Notes: generated from the letters alone by a model not told the origin. A stretch of DNA of 64,000 bases from Pomphorhynchus laevis (GCA_012934845.2 WNNJ02000193.1:62001-126000), one strand, 5' to 3'; positions 1-11,885 are shown, counted from the first letter of the stretch. A program made the numbers and translations.

Positions 1-524
1 GAATCAAGATGACCGAACACCCTACGTACTAGACCGAGGAGGCGAACGCACTCGCTTACAACATGATCGACATGAGAGCGGGATTTAAAGTCACTAGTTA
101 CAATCACACCCAGGTCCGACATTTGCGAGGCTTTTACAATCTGACAGCTATCAATTCGGTCGCTACCACTGAAGGTCCCTTTTCCAATATGTAGGTGGAT
201 ACATTTCGCAGGGTTCACTTTGAGTCCGACAGCATTGCACCATCGAGAAACCATCTCGACATCTTTCTGGAGTATAGTTACATCACTGGGACTATTCAAT
301 GAACGCCATATTTTGAGGTCGTCAGCGTACAGAAGACACTGTGAATTTATGACAGAAGGGAGTGAGTTGATGTAGACGTTGAAGAGTAGTGGACTGATTA
401 CACACCCCTGAGGAACCCCTACAAACATAGGACGCCATTCAGACAAGACACCGCCGATCTTGACTGTGAAGAAACGAGATGTCAGGAATGAATGCAACCA
501 TCTATGGATAGGACCTCTGATACC
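1..524 (-). mobile_element. LINE reverse transcriptase fragment running off the left edge
   Basis: Read on the minus strand, this stretch is one open frame that continues beyond the window start. It carries the RT core blocks GVPQGCVISPLLFNVYINSL and LYADDLKIW, then a thumb-like stretch ending VNPAKCIHLHIGKG. This is the jockey/CR1 type of RT, which copies element RNA at a nicked target site. The frame begins abruptly near 524, where sequence turns into an AT-only run, so the copy is 5'-truncated. No stop is seen within the visible part, so it is less decayed than its neighbours at 5-20 kb. The clade is inferred from motif style only. Confidence 0.85.
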
Positions 525-1393
525 GTATATAATATATATGTGCATTTTGCCTAAAGTCGAGAGTAAAAGTTCAATTAATAAATTATCTGCATTTAATATA
601 TTATATTAATATTAATTCTATGATAATTATCACTTGTGATCTTTTTTGTTCCTTAACGTTAAAATCATTAATAATAATTGTCCGTATTTATGTTGACAAC
701 CTAATAATAAAAATATTAAGATAATTAATTTGAAACTAATAACGAATCATCGAGTATACGAGTCTAACAATAGCACAATAGACAGAGATCAGCAAATTTA
801 ATTTTTACCAACACAAGTATTAACAACAGCTTTTATCATTTACTTTTATGATTAAGAGACCTCGCCATTTACATTTCCTCTCGAATAAAATGTTAATAAG
901 TCATAAAACAAGTTCAGTAAATATTTACATCCGAGTTTTGTAGCTCCTTTAAATCGGAGTTTAAAGGAGCTAATTTTTAGTGTCCTTTAAATCGGAGTTT
1001 CGTTGCTCCGAAAAATAAACATCGTTCACAGACTCTATAATCTGAAATTTTTGGAATTTAAGAATTTAGCGACACAAAAGCAACACTTAACAGTATTGAA
1101 GTCAGAAACATATCGATAATGACTACTAAACGGTAAGGGTTTTACGATTGAGAAGCCGTGAATTTCAATGTTCAAAAACATTGCGATCTTACTTATAATA
1201 TTGGGTTATACGACATTTTTAAAAATAAATGCCAACGCAGTCGGGTTATTAGAGATCTAATAATTCATAAATTATTAAAAAACATATTGATTCCATAATA
1301 TTCATTAATCATTTAGCAGTAAGAGTACCAATTCTTAAAAAAAAAACTTTAAAAATTTAACGTTTAAATTGATGCATTACAGTTAGCTTAAAA
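525..1393. other. AT-rich spacer with a small hairpin
   Basis: No gene is seen. The only structure is a perfect 12-bp inverted repeat (942-953 with 960-971, arm AGCTCCTTTAAA). Part of its arm and loop (CCTTTAAATCGGAGTTT) occurs again at about 983-1000. Confidence 0.6.
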
Positions 1394-1895
1394 TTATGCC
1401 TGGAAATTTTATGCAGAGAAATATTATTCTCAAATTTTATTTAAAAAATACCAAAAAAAATCATATTTTTTTATTTTTGAGCATAAATTTATCAAATTTC
1501 GCATACTTTATCTCAATTACTAGTAGAATGAATGAAGTTATATTAGAATTATATTTGAGGGTTTCTCTATATCTTTATTTCACACACCAAGTTGATAGAT
1601 CAAAGGTTCATATACACCCCAGTAAAAAAAACTTCGTCACAACACTTAGAATTAAAATCACTGTCTTTGTCGTACTGTTTGATACATCGTTTCCTTCATT
1701 TAACGTGAATAATGAACAAAATTTCAAGAAATTTCTTACTAATATTAAACTATTTATATTCTGCATCAAAGTTTATCAAGTTATAGGACTATTTTTAAGA
1801 TGTTCACTTTGCGTCAAAAATATGTCATTTCCAGCACATTTGAATAAGCAGATTTTACATCTTCAAAGCTTTTATTAATAAATTTCCAGGCATTA
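1394..1895. mobile_element. MITE-like unit with 13-bp TIRs and TTA target duplication
   Basis: A unit of about 496 bp is bounded by perfect inverted ends TGCCTGGAAATTT (1397-1409) and AAATTTCCAGGCA (1880-1892). The trinucleotide TTA stands directly outside both ends (1394-1396 and 1893-1895). A 3-bp TWA duplication is typical of PIF/Harbinger-type DNA transposons, and that family is the inference; no transposase is present. The TIRs diverge right after base 13. An unusually long open frame fills the interior. Confidence 0.5.
1396..1878 (+). CDS. 160-codon open frame inside the MITE-like unit, unknown
   Basis: The start codon overlaps the left terminal inverted repeat and the stop lies just inside the right one, so the frame fills the element. 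The product would be rich in Phe, Ile, Leu, Asn and Lys, as expected from AT-rich DNA, and has two hydrophobic stretches near residues 25-40 and 80-95. I recognise no domain. A frame this long is uncommon by chance at this base composition, but nothing else supports translation: I see no codon pattern, no homology and no obvious promoter. It may be chance. Confidence 0.15.
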   Translation: MPGNFMQRNIILKFYLKNTKKNHIFLFLSINLSNFAYFISITSRMNEVILELYLRVSLYLYFTHQVDRSKVHIHPSKKNFVTTLRIKITVFVVLFDTSFPSFNVNNEQNFKKFLTNIKLFIFCIKVYQVIGLFLRCSLCVKNMSFPAHLNKQILHLQSFY

Positions 1896-2790
1896 AATCC
1901 AAATGAATTTTGACGTGAAATCAATTAAAACAATTTAATGTAGCATCTATGATGTAACCTTTTTAAAGAAACTTGATGATCCTTTGCATTTATATGGCGA
2001 ATGCAAATTGTGCATCTATGACGCTGGAAAAATTGTTAACGTTTTCTTTTAAAGTTAAATTTATAAAGTAATAATGTCTTATTATCATGCTGATAGAAAT
2101 ATCGCGTAAACTTTTTTGTCGTTTTTTTAAGACCACATTCATTATAGATTTGACTATTTTTATTTGATAATTTTAATGATCTGGAAATAGTGAGATAAAT
2201 TATACCATAAAAATTAAAGTCCATATATTCTATTATTTGACTTTTAGATGGTATTTACTACTCTCTAATCTATGTTTAATTTTGAATTTTATAATTCAAA
2301 ATTAATATTTCAAATTAATATTAATATTATTTCAATATTAATAATTCAAATTTGATATTTAAACATATAGTTTTTTAATAAAAATATAAAAATGACGAAA
2401 TTCATAAATATTTAGAAATATATGCAATATATTCTGTTACCTAAACCCAGAAGTTAAATAACTCGTACATGTTATTAGAGAATATTAGGAGAAATACATC
2501 AATAATAAATGTTGGGTTAAGAAATAGGGTCCAAAATATAACAGTTTATCAACATAACATAACAATTGCAATATAATATGTTACCCAACACCCAAAAAAT
2601 ATTATAAAACTCCCAGATGTTATTTATTAAGTTCTGAATTTTTTATCTATAATTTCTATTATATTGAATTTATTTTGTAATTGCTATTAAAATCCAACAT
2701 TCTATACAGTGAGGCTACAATTTGTTATTTACAATGGATTAAAAATGCGTGTTATATATTAAATTTTTACAATATATTTTTTTTTATCAT
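1896..2790. other. AT-rich spacer, nothing recognised
   Basis: A/T-dominated sequence with short simple repeats (AATATT/ATTAAT near 2,290-2,360). No gene or recognisable element fragment is seen on either strand. Confidence 0.6.
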
Positions 2791-2943
2791 TTATTAGTGG
2801 AGAGAGTGAAATAAAATATTTCTTTAATCGAATTTTCAAATTGTAAAAATATTTTGTATCATTTACTCCCGAAGATGATAGCCTGTAGGCTATTGAAAAT
2901 TCGATTAAATAACTATTTTACTTCACTCTCGCTACTAATAAAT
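2791..2943. repeat. Foldback repeat, copy 1 (TTATTAGTGGAGAGAGTGAA arms)
   Basis: Two imperfect inverted arms of about 50 bp (2791-2839 and 2892-2943) begin TTATTAGTGGAGAGAGTGAA and end in TTTTCAA. Between them lies GAAGATG followed by a GATAGCC/GGCTAT stem-loop and GAAA. The same arms recur at 45,150 and 46,326, so this is a dispersed non-autonomous element and not a local accident. No coding capacity. Confidence 0.75.
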
Positions 2944-4639
2944 AATCCAGTATGAGTGAACAATCAATTTATAATACATATTTTTATTAAAAAATTAAAA
3001 ATATCAAAAAGTAACTTCAAATGTAAGTTTACATAAATTATACCAATACAGCGCCGCTATTTATAATTGAAATAACGCGTACGTAATTTAAAATTTTTAT
3101 GATTTTTTTAATATTCAAAATTATTTTATTATTTCAGTAAAAATAGTATTTCTTTTAAATACTCATCTAATGGAAATTTCAGGTGAATGCATATTATACC
3201 TGCTATGTATATAATCATGGCCAACGACAGTACCTCAAAGTATGGCCAATTCTAAATTTTATATCAATAACTTGTATAGCAATTATTAAAAATCAAAACA
3301 CTAACTTTAATCAAATGAGTGTTTTTATGTTTTATATTTTGCTAAGCATTCTTTAGTTAAAAATATTTTAATGTTCAATTGTTCATCCAGAGACATTTGA
3401 TACTTAGGTATAATCTAGAATTCTAAATCTGTTGTGGGAAAAATTCTCTCTATTAAAATTTCTCTCTATTATAAATTGAGTTCACGTAAAATTTTGTTTG
3501 TCTTCATAGACAAAGAAAAATTTTGGATTTTATCTATTTTAAAAATCGCGCTATCTGGTGGATTTAATCATTTTTAAGTCCCATCATGACAAAAGACTAA
3601 TTTATGGTGAATCAAGATATTCATCATTTGTGGCTTCTCCTTCTCTCGGTCTTGTTCATAATCGATTTTACAATTCTGCAACTACCGGCAATTAACGAAA
3701 TGGTTGGCCAGCATCATGAAGGAATACTTGCTTATTTTAAGATTGCAAATGGAAAGGCGTTAAGCAGGAGAAATGTTTAAAGAGCTAACCAAGACATCGA
3801 GAATACTTTAATTTATAAAAAAATTGTCACTCGAGTCAGAGAATTCGTGCTAATTATCATCTGTGAATTACTAATGTAAATTGTACAAAAATTGTAATTA
3901 TCTCGTTATCAGAGAAACTACATGACCTTAAGATAAAGAGATGTAATATAATCACAAACTATTGAGACAATACCCTATATCACATTTTCGACATGTCGTG
4001 ATCAAATATGTGCATTAATTGGATTGTTTGGTCATACTATTTATAGCACACGTTCAGTCCCTTTTTCAGTTAATTGATGTTTTCTCAAACACAGAAAGAT
4101 TGATACGGTACTACGTGATAAGTATTTTGAAATTATGATGCGCTTGCTATTTTGAACTTCAAGAACGTTTGAATTCAGATATAATTTAGTAGCACAGTAA
4201 GGTTGACAAATGCATGCTTTATACAGGAATACCCGACATATATCCTTTGATATTCGAATTATTATAGTTACAAACATGCATAATACAAACATAATCCAAT
4301 CCAAACATCAATTATGGAAGATGGTCTTAGAAAATACAATATCAACTCTCTTTCCATAAAAAGAATCGCCGACCCAATATTGTCCAAAGAAGCGATTCAA
4401 GTGGGGAAAGAAGAAAAACAAGTGTTGAGAAACACATCCAAGCATCAGTTATGAAGAGTTTTCATGAACCATCCGATATTAATTCTTTATCGATAACAAG
4501 AAGCACTGACCCTATATTGTCGAGATTAGACGCCATCTAGGTATTAAATCGTCACCTCGGTATCATTTGTTGATCACTCCGAAAACCAACGATCATCTAC
4601 TCAACAAAATTACTTTTCCAACGCAACATTAGAGCAAAA
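2944..4639. other. AT-rich spacer with an imperfect tandem duplication
   Basis: No gene is seen. At about 4,308-4,395 and 4,441-4,530 there are two diverged copies of one unit (CATCARTTATG ... AATTCT...GACCC.ATATTGTC). On the plus strand both could read a peptide close to INSLSIKRIADPILSK, so this may be relict coding sequence, perhaps from an element ORF1. The product is not recognised. Confidence 0.4.
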
Positions 4640-5176
4640 GTGTGATAAGTTGGATTTACAACAACATTGGCCTTTTCGCCAATTCTCCACAATCCATCAT
4701 CCTACCCCTACAACGCATAATCAACTCCGCTGTTCGAGTGCTCTTTCGTCTCCGTCGCTTTGACCACATATCCACATATCTTGCCCAACTCTCCTGGCCC
4801 ACCATCCACATCCACATCCAACATCGTCTTCTTCTCGCAACTTTTCGTCTCATCGCTGTCGGCTCCCCATAGTTTATCAACCTTCCTTTCTTAGACGACA
4901 CTCGCCCCACCTTGCTATCACAGCGTTCCCGTCATACCCTCTTACTTCACGTTCCTAATTACTCCAACAACTATGGTCTCCGATCCTTCCTCGTCGCCGC
5001 CTCACTCGCCTGGAATCAACTTCCTCTCGACGTCTGCCGCGCTCCCTCCTTTATCACATTCAAACACCTCCTCCGTTCACACGTTCTCGACACATGATTT
5101 ACATTTTGTTTTGTTGTGGTCATGTAAGCGTGCGCTGGCACACATTTGCCACGTTAAAATAAATCTTTTTTTATAG
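4640..5176 (+). mobile_element. LINE-A (CR1/L2-like) 3' fragment
   Basis: Encodes the C-terminal end of a CR1/L2-like ORF2 (LPLQRIINSAVRVLFRLRRF, then LLHVPNYSNNYGLRSFLVAA). An in-frame stop after VGSP at 4,870 interrupts it, and the frame ends ...LLRSHVLDT at 5,094. The 3' UTR has the family-wide terminal stem-loop (GTAAGCG...CATTTGCCACGTTAAAATAAA) at 5,121-5,170. It is strongly 5'-truncated. Its closest relative in the window is the nested minus-strand copy at 17,253-18,965. Confidence 0.85.
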
Positions 5177-8100
5177 TGGTTGTAAAATGCGGGGTGCATG
5201 CAAAGGTGGGAATATCGAAAAAGAACAAACTAATGCTTTGAGAGTTGATTTAAGTAGTACTGAGAGGTATGTTAAGAATCGGCAAAATCGTTTTGCTGAT
5301 AGAGAATGATGCTTGATTTTTTTGCAAATATTGCAGAATCATCCAATCCTGATGCTCAAGGGCACCTCGACGAAGACGTGAATGCGATGCGATCGCTTGT
5401 TTCTAACTTATTTGCCACACATGAAGCGAATCTTGTTAAGACGCTAAGAGTTTATTCGTTGTTCTGTTTAGGTAATCTGAAAACTTGCTCTAACTCTCGG
5501 CCACTACTTTTAAAGGCAGTATTTAGTTCTGCTGACAATGTGCAGATAATGATGTCTAAGTCCCATCGTTCGAAAGGCGGGAATATTCGCATTTTAAAAG
5601 ATCTATCCTTAGATCGCAAAGCACTAAAAATCGCTAAACAAGAATTACTTATGAGGGTAAGGAGTGAAGAAAGTAACCTTGCGATACGAAATTTAAGTGG
5701 TTCGGCGGCGCCCATTTGTTCGCTGGGACGCTTTATGCATTTCCGAAGCTCTACGAACCTAGGAAGGCTCGTAAATTTCGATTCTCGAATAAAAACGTTA
5801 TGTACTATTCCTTGAATTTCCGGCTTTGCTGTGACATATACTAATGTCATAAGTATGTTAAGTAAGTTTGATGAAGTTCGTGATCCTTTTTAGATATAAT
5901 CGCCATTTCTGAAACATGGTTGCATAGCGACATAAAGGATTGTATCGTGCAAATTCCTGGATATCAAATATTTGGAACCGACCGTAGTACACGAAAAGTT
6001 GGCGATGTAGCACTGTTCATCAGAGATCAATTTAATGTTTTAAGGGAATGAAGACTTGCAAACCAGGAAGATACTTGTGAATTCATATCGGTCATGCTCA
6101 GACATGGTGGTAACTGTCTTCAAATTTGAGTATTTTACCGGACTCCTGAATCTTTCGTATTAGATACTGAACTGAGATCTATTCTAGAGAATTCCACTAC
6201 TTCCAAGAACTGCTTGGTGATTGGTGATTTTATTATTGTAGGTGTAAATCCAGAGAATCCTTACTCATTGAAGAGTAGCGCAACAAAAACTGACACAGAA
6301 CTATGGCACTTTTTAGTTAATTATTTAATGCTAGAACAACGCTGTTCTACTCCAACGAGGTTCATGAACACTAATGAATCGCTACTTGATTTGGTGTTTT
6401 CTAAGTCATTAACTGACGTATATCACTAACGTCAAAGAGCACCTATTGGCATGAGCGTTCATTACATTCTATTATTTAGTTTTCTTAGACGAGACAACGT
6501 TAACGGCTTATCCGCTCCCACGATAATGAAACGGCATTGGCATTCCGTCAATATAGCCCAATTAAGACAAGCTGCGTCATTGTTAACATTTGTTAATTAC
6601 ATCAACGATGTTGAAAGGCGTTGGAATATATTACACTCGGCATTAATAAAATTATCTGATTGGTTTGCACCTCTCCGACTTGTTCGTAAAGGCAAGTACA
6701 TGTCTTCTTGGTTTAATCAGGAGCTACAAGATACTATTAAACAGCGTAATCGTTATTGTGAGCTAAGCAGAAAGTGTCCTACTTTAATAACTGCATTTAA
6801 CTTTTCTCGTAATCAAGTTGTTCGTCCAAGGGTTACTAAGAAAAGAAAATACGAACAAAGCATCATAAATGATATATGGTCTGCGCCCAAACGCTTCTGT
6901 GCTCATGCTAATCGAGTTGGTGCCATTAATTCATCGATTAATTCGCATCACATTGGTAGTGTAAATACTACTACGCCATCTTTGATGGCTGAAATCTTTG
7001 CCGATACATTTTTATTTTAATTTTAATTTTAATATCTATGCTAGCAATAGCCTTGACCCATCACATGGTAATGTGAATATTACTTACATTGTGTCAACAG
7101 AAGTTCTTCAAGAACTATCTGCACTTTCTATTTCTTCAGCCACCGGTCCAGATTACATATCCATTTCTCCTTAAATCTATATCCGGCATCATTGTTGAGC
7201 CCATCGCTTCACTCTTTGAGCTAAGCCTGCGAATTTCGTACCTACCAACAATACGAAAACACGCTCTTGTGATCCCTGTTTTCAAAAAAGGTGATAAACA
7301 TGATCCGACAAATTTTAGGTCAATCAGTTTAACAAGTACAATTTGTAAAGTAATTGAGATAATAATTACCCGGAGTTTATCGTTGTTACTTTCAGAATAC
7401 TATCTTCTCAACTTAGGCCAGTGTGGTTTCCGTAAGGGCAGATCATGTCTCAGCAATCTTCTATGTGCAAAGGAATCATGGACCGGTGATGTTTCTAGAG
7501 GTTATGCTGTGGATACGATCTTTCTTGATTTTAGTCGGGCATTTGATCGTGTTCCGCACGTGATGTTGCTTGGAGTTCTGAAATCGTATCAAATCGGTAA
7601 ATGGCTAATAGATTGGATTTAGAATTTTATATGCGACCGCCTTTTTCGCGTATGCGTAGGTCAATCTTTATCATCACCTCGAAGAGTATCTATCGGTGTA
7701 CCTCAAGGGTCTGTCTTGGGTCCAGTCCTCTTCAACATGTTCATAAATACGTTATTGGATGAGCTAGTGAGATAAAGTCTTGCGCTTTCTTGGCTTTTGC
7801 AGATGACCTAAAATTATGGAGGACCATTAAGGATTTGGAAGATATTGTAAACCCAAGTGTGTACACTTGCGTTTCTGCAAAAATAGTTTAAAATCAAGCT
7901 ATTACATTGGAAGTGACTGTATTGTGGAAATGGAACATGTTCAAGACCTTGGCGTCAAAGTGCACCGATCTCTTAAAACGCGGGAGAATACAATGCGCGT
8001 ATACAGCGCAGCTAGACGGATGATGCATATAATTAGGAGTTGTTTCTCCACACCGAATCATCAGTCATTGACCATATTATACAAGGCTAAGATTCAACCA

Positions 8101-8470
8101 TTTATCGAGTATGCGGCACCGGTTGCATTTCCATGTGCGAAATATGAAATCTCAAAGTATGAACGCATACTACACAGTGCCACACGATTATCTCCTAGCT
8201 TGATGACTCTTCCTTATGAGCAGCGGCTCTTTATCTTGGATTGAGTTCCATATTTTGTCGCCTCGTGTTTCTAGACATGTGTTCTATGTATAGCATCGTA
8301 CATCGGCATGTAGGATTTCCCATTAGAGTTACTAGGAGAAATTGTCGACAAGGAAGAAGCGGAAATTCTCTTTGTCTAGATATTTTGTGCCATGGAAAAT
8401 TATCTAAAAAATTTCGACTTTCCCACCGCGCGTGTAATTTATGGAATGATTTACTCCCTTCCGTTGTGAC
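5177..8470 (+). mobile_element. LINE-C (jockey/CR1-like), nearly full length but decayed
   Basis: Parts in order: ORF1 C-terminal domain (5,306-5,815; RPLLLKAVFSS, then LSLDRKALKIAKQELLMRVR), APE-type endonuclease remnants (about 5,890-6,430; IAISETWLHSD, VIGDF, LLDLVFSKS), RT (about 6,450-7,860; KKGDKHDPTNFRSISLTS, GQCGFRKGRSC, FLDFSRAFDRVPH, GVPQGSVLGPVLFNMFIN, ADDLK) and the C-terminal tail (7,867-8,470; CNLWNDLLPSVV). Several stops and frame shifts break each domain, for example the stop after LIDWI at 7,621. Such elements copy themselves by target-primed reverse transcription; this copy cannot. ORF1 resembles that of LINE-D at 14.9 kb, so the two belong to one clade. Confidence 0.85.
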
Positions 8471-8700
8471 ATGGTGTGACACTACACAGTGTCACACGCT
8501 TATCTCCTAGTTTGAGAACTCTTCCGGTAGATATCAGATTGCGAATTGGCAGAGATCAGATTGTGAATGTAGAGGTCGTCGAAATCAGAGTGTCAGGATT
8601 CGGTAAGGCAGAAGAGATCGATGGATTGCTTGGTGAAAAGGTTGATGATGAGATCGGATTTATGAAGAATATATTTTGTGTTTAAGAATGCGGAGGCGGA
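8471..8700 (+). repeat. Second copy of a LINE-C C-terminal block plus unassigned sequence
   Basis: About 50 bp at 8,476-8,525 (CTACACAGTGTCACACGCTTATCTCC...) repeat the sequence at 8,168-8,222, within the tail of LINE-C. What follows (8,526-8,700) has no recognised match. It may be the end of another truncated LINE-C copy. Confidence 0.45.
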
Positions 8701-9415
8701 AATCGTGTGTGATGGTGATAGGGGCTAACGGCGCTAGCCAATTCACCGCATGGACTGGTGTCGCTTCATTTATGTATTTGATCAAGGCCTTTGATAAGAA
8801 ACGATCATCAACATAATTGTTAGTGTCAGATCATAGTTTAAGGTCATCAGCAAAAGCCATACAATGCTCTGAATTTGTAAAAGTAGGTCATTTATGAAAA
8901 TAATAAAGAAAAGTTATAATAAACAGCAGCAGTACGCTTAGCGAAGAATGTGTGGATCCACTTGAAAAATTAACCACTAGCACCGCATTTCATCAGATCG
9001 TCAATAAGAATACTCAACTATTCTATCGAACGCCTTTGGCAAATCAAAGAAAATACATCAATATTTGAGTTTGACTTCTTTTCGGCAGTCCAACTATTAA
9101 GATCAGTTATTATATTTGTAAATGTAGAACGAGTTGGTCTAAACCCGTTTTGGTTGTTGCTGATAATGTTATTACGTTCGAGGTGATGTGGTAGAGATCG
9201 TGTAACAACGCGCGTCATTACTTTACGGGCTATGCATTTAAGTCATTTGTCTGTAACTTAAGGTAAGGTTTAGGTTGCCTTTCTTAAATATTGTTCTGAT
9301 AATATATTTCCTCCAGTCAGATGGAATAGTACTGAATTTCATTGAGTGTTGAAATATAAGCAAAAGAGGTTTGGCAACAGCAGCGCTAAGTCCCAAAATA
9401 GTATGGTAAGGATAC
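8700..9415 (-). mobile_element. LINE RT fragment, minus strand
   Basis: On the minus strand, from 9,415 down, RT blocks appear in order: SAAVAKPLLLIFQHS, STIPSDWRKYIIRTIFKKGN, then NNQNGFRPTRSTFTNIITDL and a fingers/palm remnant near 9,020 (VFSLICQRRSIE, where FLDF..AFD is expected). It is broken by several stops and truncated at both ends, and its orientation is opposite to LINE-C and LINE-B on either side. RT type is jockey/CR1-like by block style. Confidence 0.7.
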
Positions 9416-9524
9416 TGTCAAAAACCGAAGACGCAGAAAAAGGTAGTTTATTTAATTTAATAAACTTAAATTATTTTAACTTAAACTTAAAAATAAACTT
9501 AAAGATAAACTTAAATTTGGACGG

Positions 9525-11235
9525 AGATTTCTCTCTCCAAATCTCCGTGATTCCTACTTTTCTCTACGCTGTTCACATCTTATTGTTATACGTACTAAAC
9601 GTACTATCTTTTGGCGATATCAACTCAAGTCATCTTCCAACTCTAAATCTCATTGGAAAATCTTAAACTCAATTCTTTCACGATCATCTACTTCTTGTAA
9701 TATAAATCCTGATGAATTTTCTTCTTATCTACAAACTAAGCTATCTAATTTACTTTCCCTACTACCCATAGCCCCCTTGTACCCACTCTTATCTTTAAAT
9801 ACTTCCCTCCCAGAACTATTCCACCTTCTTCCCGTTTCGTCTGATGAAGTTTCTTCGGTTCTGCTGTCATTACCTAATAAAACCTCTCCTTCTGACCCAA
9901 TTCCCACTCACTTACTTAAAAATATCTGCACTTTTATCTTACCCTTCCTAACCACATTGTTCAACTCGTCCATCCGTAGCCGTAAATTTCCTTCCATCTG
10001 GAAATGCGCCACTGTTCGTCCTCTCATCAAAAAGCAATCTCTCGACTCCTCACTACCATCTTCGTACCGTCCAATCTCACTTCTCCCAACCCTCTCTAAA
10101 CTCCTTGAGCGTCTCGTTCTCAAGCAAGTTAATACATATCTCTTTTACTCTAACTTGTTTCCTCCCTTCCAAGCCGCTTTTCGCTCTAATCACTCTACTG
10201 AAATTGCCTGTCTTAAAGTTTATAATGACTTACTCATCTTGCGCGATCACAAATTATGTAGTGTCATAGTGTCTCTTGATCTATCGTCTGGTTTTGACAT
10301 CGTCGATCACTCGATTCTTCTGCATCGCCTTCGTCATGATTATGGCTTCTCTTTACCCACTGTATCATGGTTTTCTTCATATCTATCAAATCGTACATTT
10401 CGCGTCTATTCTAACTCTTCTCTCTCCCATCCTTCATCCATCCCGACCGGTGTTCCACAAGGCTCCGTATAAGGCCCTATACTTTTCTCTCTTCTTCTAG
10501 GTGACTTGTCTTCGATTTCTCATAAATTTAACTTCCATGTTATGCAATATGCTGATGACATTCTCATCTATGTTCACGCACCTGCTTATCGTATTCATGA
10601 TCTTAGTGTTTCTGCTTCCGACTGTCTTGTCTCAATTTCCAATCATCTTTCTTCCCTTCGCCTTTCTCTGAATCCTGATAAATCTAAAATTATGTGGATC
10701 CTACCTCGAAGCTTCGGCGTAGAACCTCCTTCCGTATCATTAAATTCTACAATTCTTCCTATCGTTGATAATCTCGTTTTCCTAGGCTTTCATTTCGACA
10801 ACCGACTTTCACTTAAACCTTTCGTTAGTGATAAAGTACGCTCATCTACCTTGATACTCCGAGATCTCCGTCAAGTTCGTAGATTGATCGATTTCCCTTC
10901 TTGTATGACTCTCATATCTCTTCTTTTCTCAAGACTTGATTACTGTCTTAGTCTATTTTCCAACTCACCTAAATCCACTCTTCTTCCTTTACAACGCATC
11001 ATCAACGCTGCCGTCCGAGTTATCCTCCGTCTTCGTCGTTTTGATCATACATCCCACTATCTTGTTTCTCTTGATTGTCCTACCATTTATTGTCGTGTTC
11101 AAATTCGTCTTCTTATCATTGCTTTTCGCCTTATAACTTATCATACCCCTTCATTTCTCAACCTTCCTTTTCTCGACAATTCTCGTACTGTGTATTGTGA
11201 TCTGCGTTCCCGTAATTCCCTTCTTGGCAAATTAT
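9525..11235 (+). mobile_element. LINE-B (CR1/L2-like), 5'- and 3'-truncated
   Basis: Starts in the linker between endonuclease and RT (RDSYFSLRCSHL). It covers the whole RT domain and ends abruptly in the C-terminal region at about 11,235, without the family 3' stem-loop. Two long open pieces remain (9,777-10,472 and 10,506-11,261), separated by an in-frame stop directly after GVPQGSV. Just upstream (9,519-9,546) is a perfect 10-bp hairpin with arm ACGGAGATTT. Other copies of this family lie at 14.4, 21.7 and 25.3 kb. Confidence 0.85.
9777..10472 (+). CDS. LINE-B reverse transcriptase, fingers and palm (partial)
   Basis: 231 codons. Visible blocks: LLSLPNKTSPSDPIPTHLLK (residues 27-46), YRPISLLPTLSKLLERLVLK (98-117), FQAAFRSNHSTE, then VIVSLDLSSGFDIVDHSILL with the first catalytic Asp, and TGVPQGSV at the end. 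In this family the next residues would be LGPLLFSLF, but a stop follows the Val. The start Met is arbitrary, since the frame is a piece of a longer ORF2. Confidence 0.8.
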   Translation: MYPLLSLNTSLPELFHLLPVSSDEVSSVLLSLPNKTSPSDPIPTHLLKNICTFILPFLTTLFNSSIRSRKFPSIWKCATVRPLIKKQSLDSSLPSSYRPISLLPTLSKLLERLVLKQVNTYLFYSNLFPPFQAAFRSNHSTEIACLKVYNDLLILRDHKLCSVIVSLDLSSGFDIVDHSILLHRLRHDYGFSLPTVSWFSSYLSNRTFRVYSNSSLSHPSSIPTGVPQGSV

Positions 11236-11261
11236 TTACGTATAAAGGAATATTTAATTAA
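10506..11261 (+). CDS. LINE-B reverse transcriptase, catalytic palm and thumb (partial)
   Basis: 251 codons continuing the same RT after the stop. It has the catalytic box VMQYADDILIYVHAP near residue 15, LRLSLNPDKSKIMW, and the CR1/L2-type tail FLGFHFDNRLSLKPF and LPLQRIINAAVRVILRLRRF. The last dozen or so codons (LFTYKGIFN) belong to flanking sequence, because the element breaks off near 11,235. YADD is intact, but the frame lacks the upstream half and is not a working enzyme. Confidence 0.8.
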   Translation: MSSISHKFNFHVMQYADDILIYVHAPAYRIHDLSVSASDCLVSISNHLSSLRLSLNPDKSKIMWILPRSFGVEPPSVSLNSTILPIVDNLVFLGFHFDNRLSLKPFVSDKVRSSTLILRDLRQVRRLIDFPSCMTLISLLFSRLDYCLSLFSNSPKSTLLPLQRIINAAVRVILRLRRFDHTSHYLVSLDCPTIYCRVQIRLLIIAFRLITYHTPSFLNLPFLDNSRTVYCDLRSRNSLLGKLFTYKGIFN

Positions 11262-11885
11262 AAATCGAAGTATGTGTATAAAAGCGTTTATATCTAAAAT
11301 AATAGATTGTTATAAAAATGATTAATAAAATGAATATGACGTATAGCTAAGTGTCGTTTTACTCTATTGCAGAATTATCAATCATTTGTACCAGGTAATT
11401 ATAAATTCTATTCCAAATTATTGACATGAATATGAATTTCATGTCACACAAGATTATTTAATGCAATAGCTTTCAATTCAATGACATTATCAGTTACACA
11501 TTTCAATAAGGGATTATTTATAAATTTGTGGTTTCTATTGCTGATTCCTTTGACTTGTAAAGGTAAGAAACCCAGATATACAGATTCTTTGATACATACA
11601 TTAAACTATACTTAAATGCATAGATTATTGGCATAATCCAGTAATATTAGTTTCAGATCATTATTTGTTTGAATTTCTCGTAATTGATTGATTAAGATTT
11701 GTTTAAAATTTAAGATTTTAGATATTTTCAGGATTTAAAATCTATTCAGAATTAAGATCTAATTAGAATATGTGATCTATGAGTTAAGATATTTTCTGAA
11801 TAATACTTTATTATATTCAAATTTTCAATGACAAACTGTTATTATTACCGGATAATCAATTTCCTGATCAAACACAGATAGCATA
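11236..11885. other. AT-rich spacer, nothing recognised
   Basis: AT-rich DNA with degenerate AAGATTT/TTTAAAAT runs near 11,690-11,800. No coding block or element end is seen. Confidence 0.55.

Noticed and set aside
4041-4304. 87-codon minus-strand frame near 4.1 kb
   Set aside because: No motif, no support from neighbours; probably chance.
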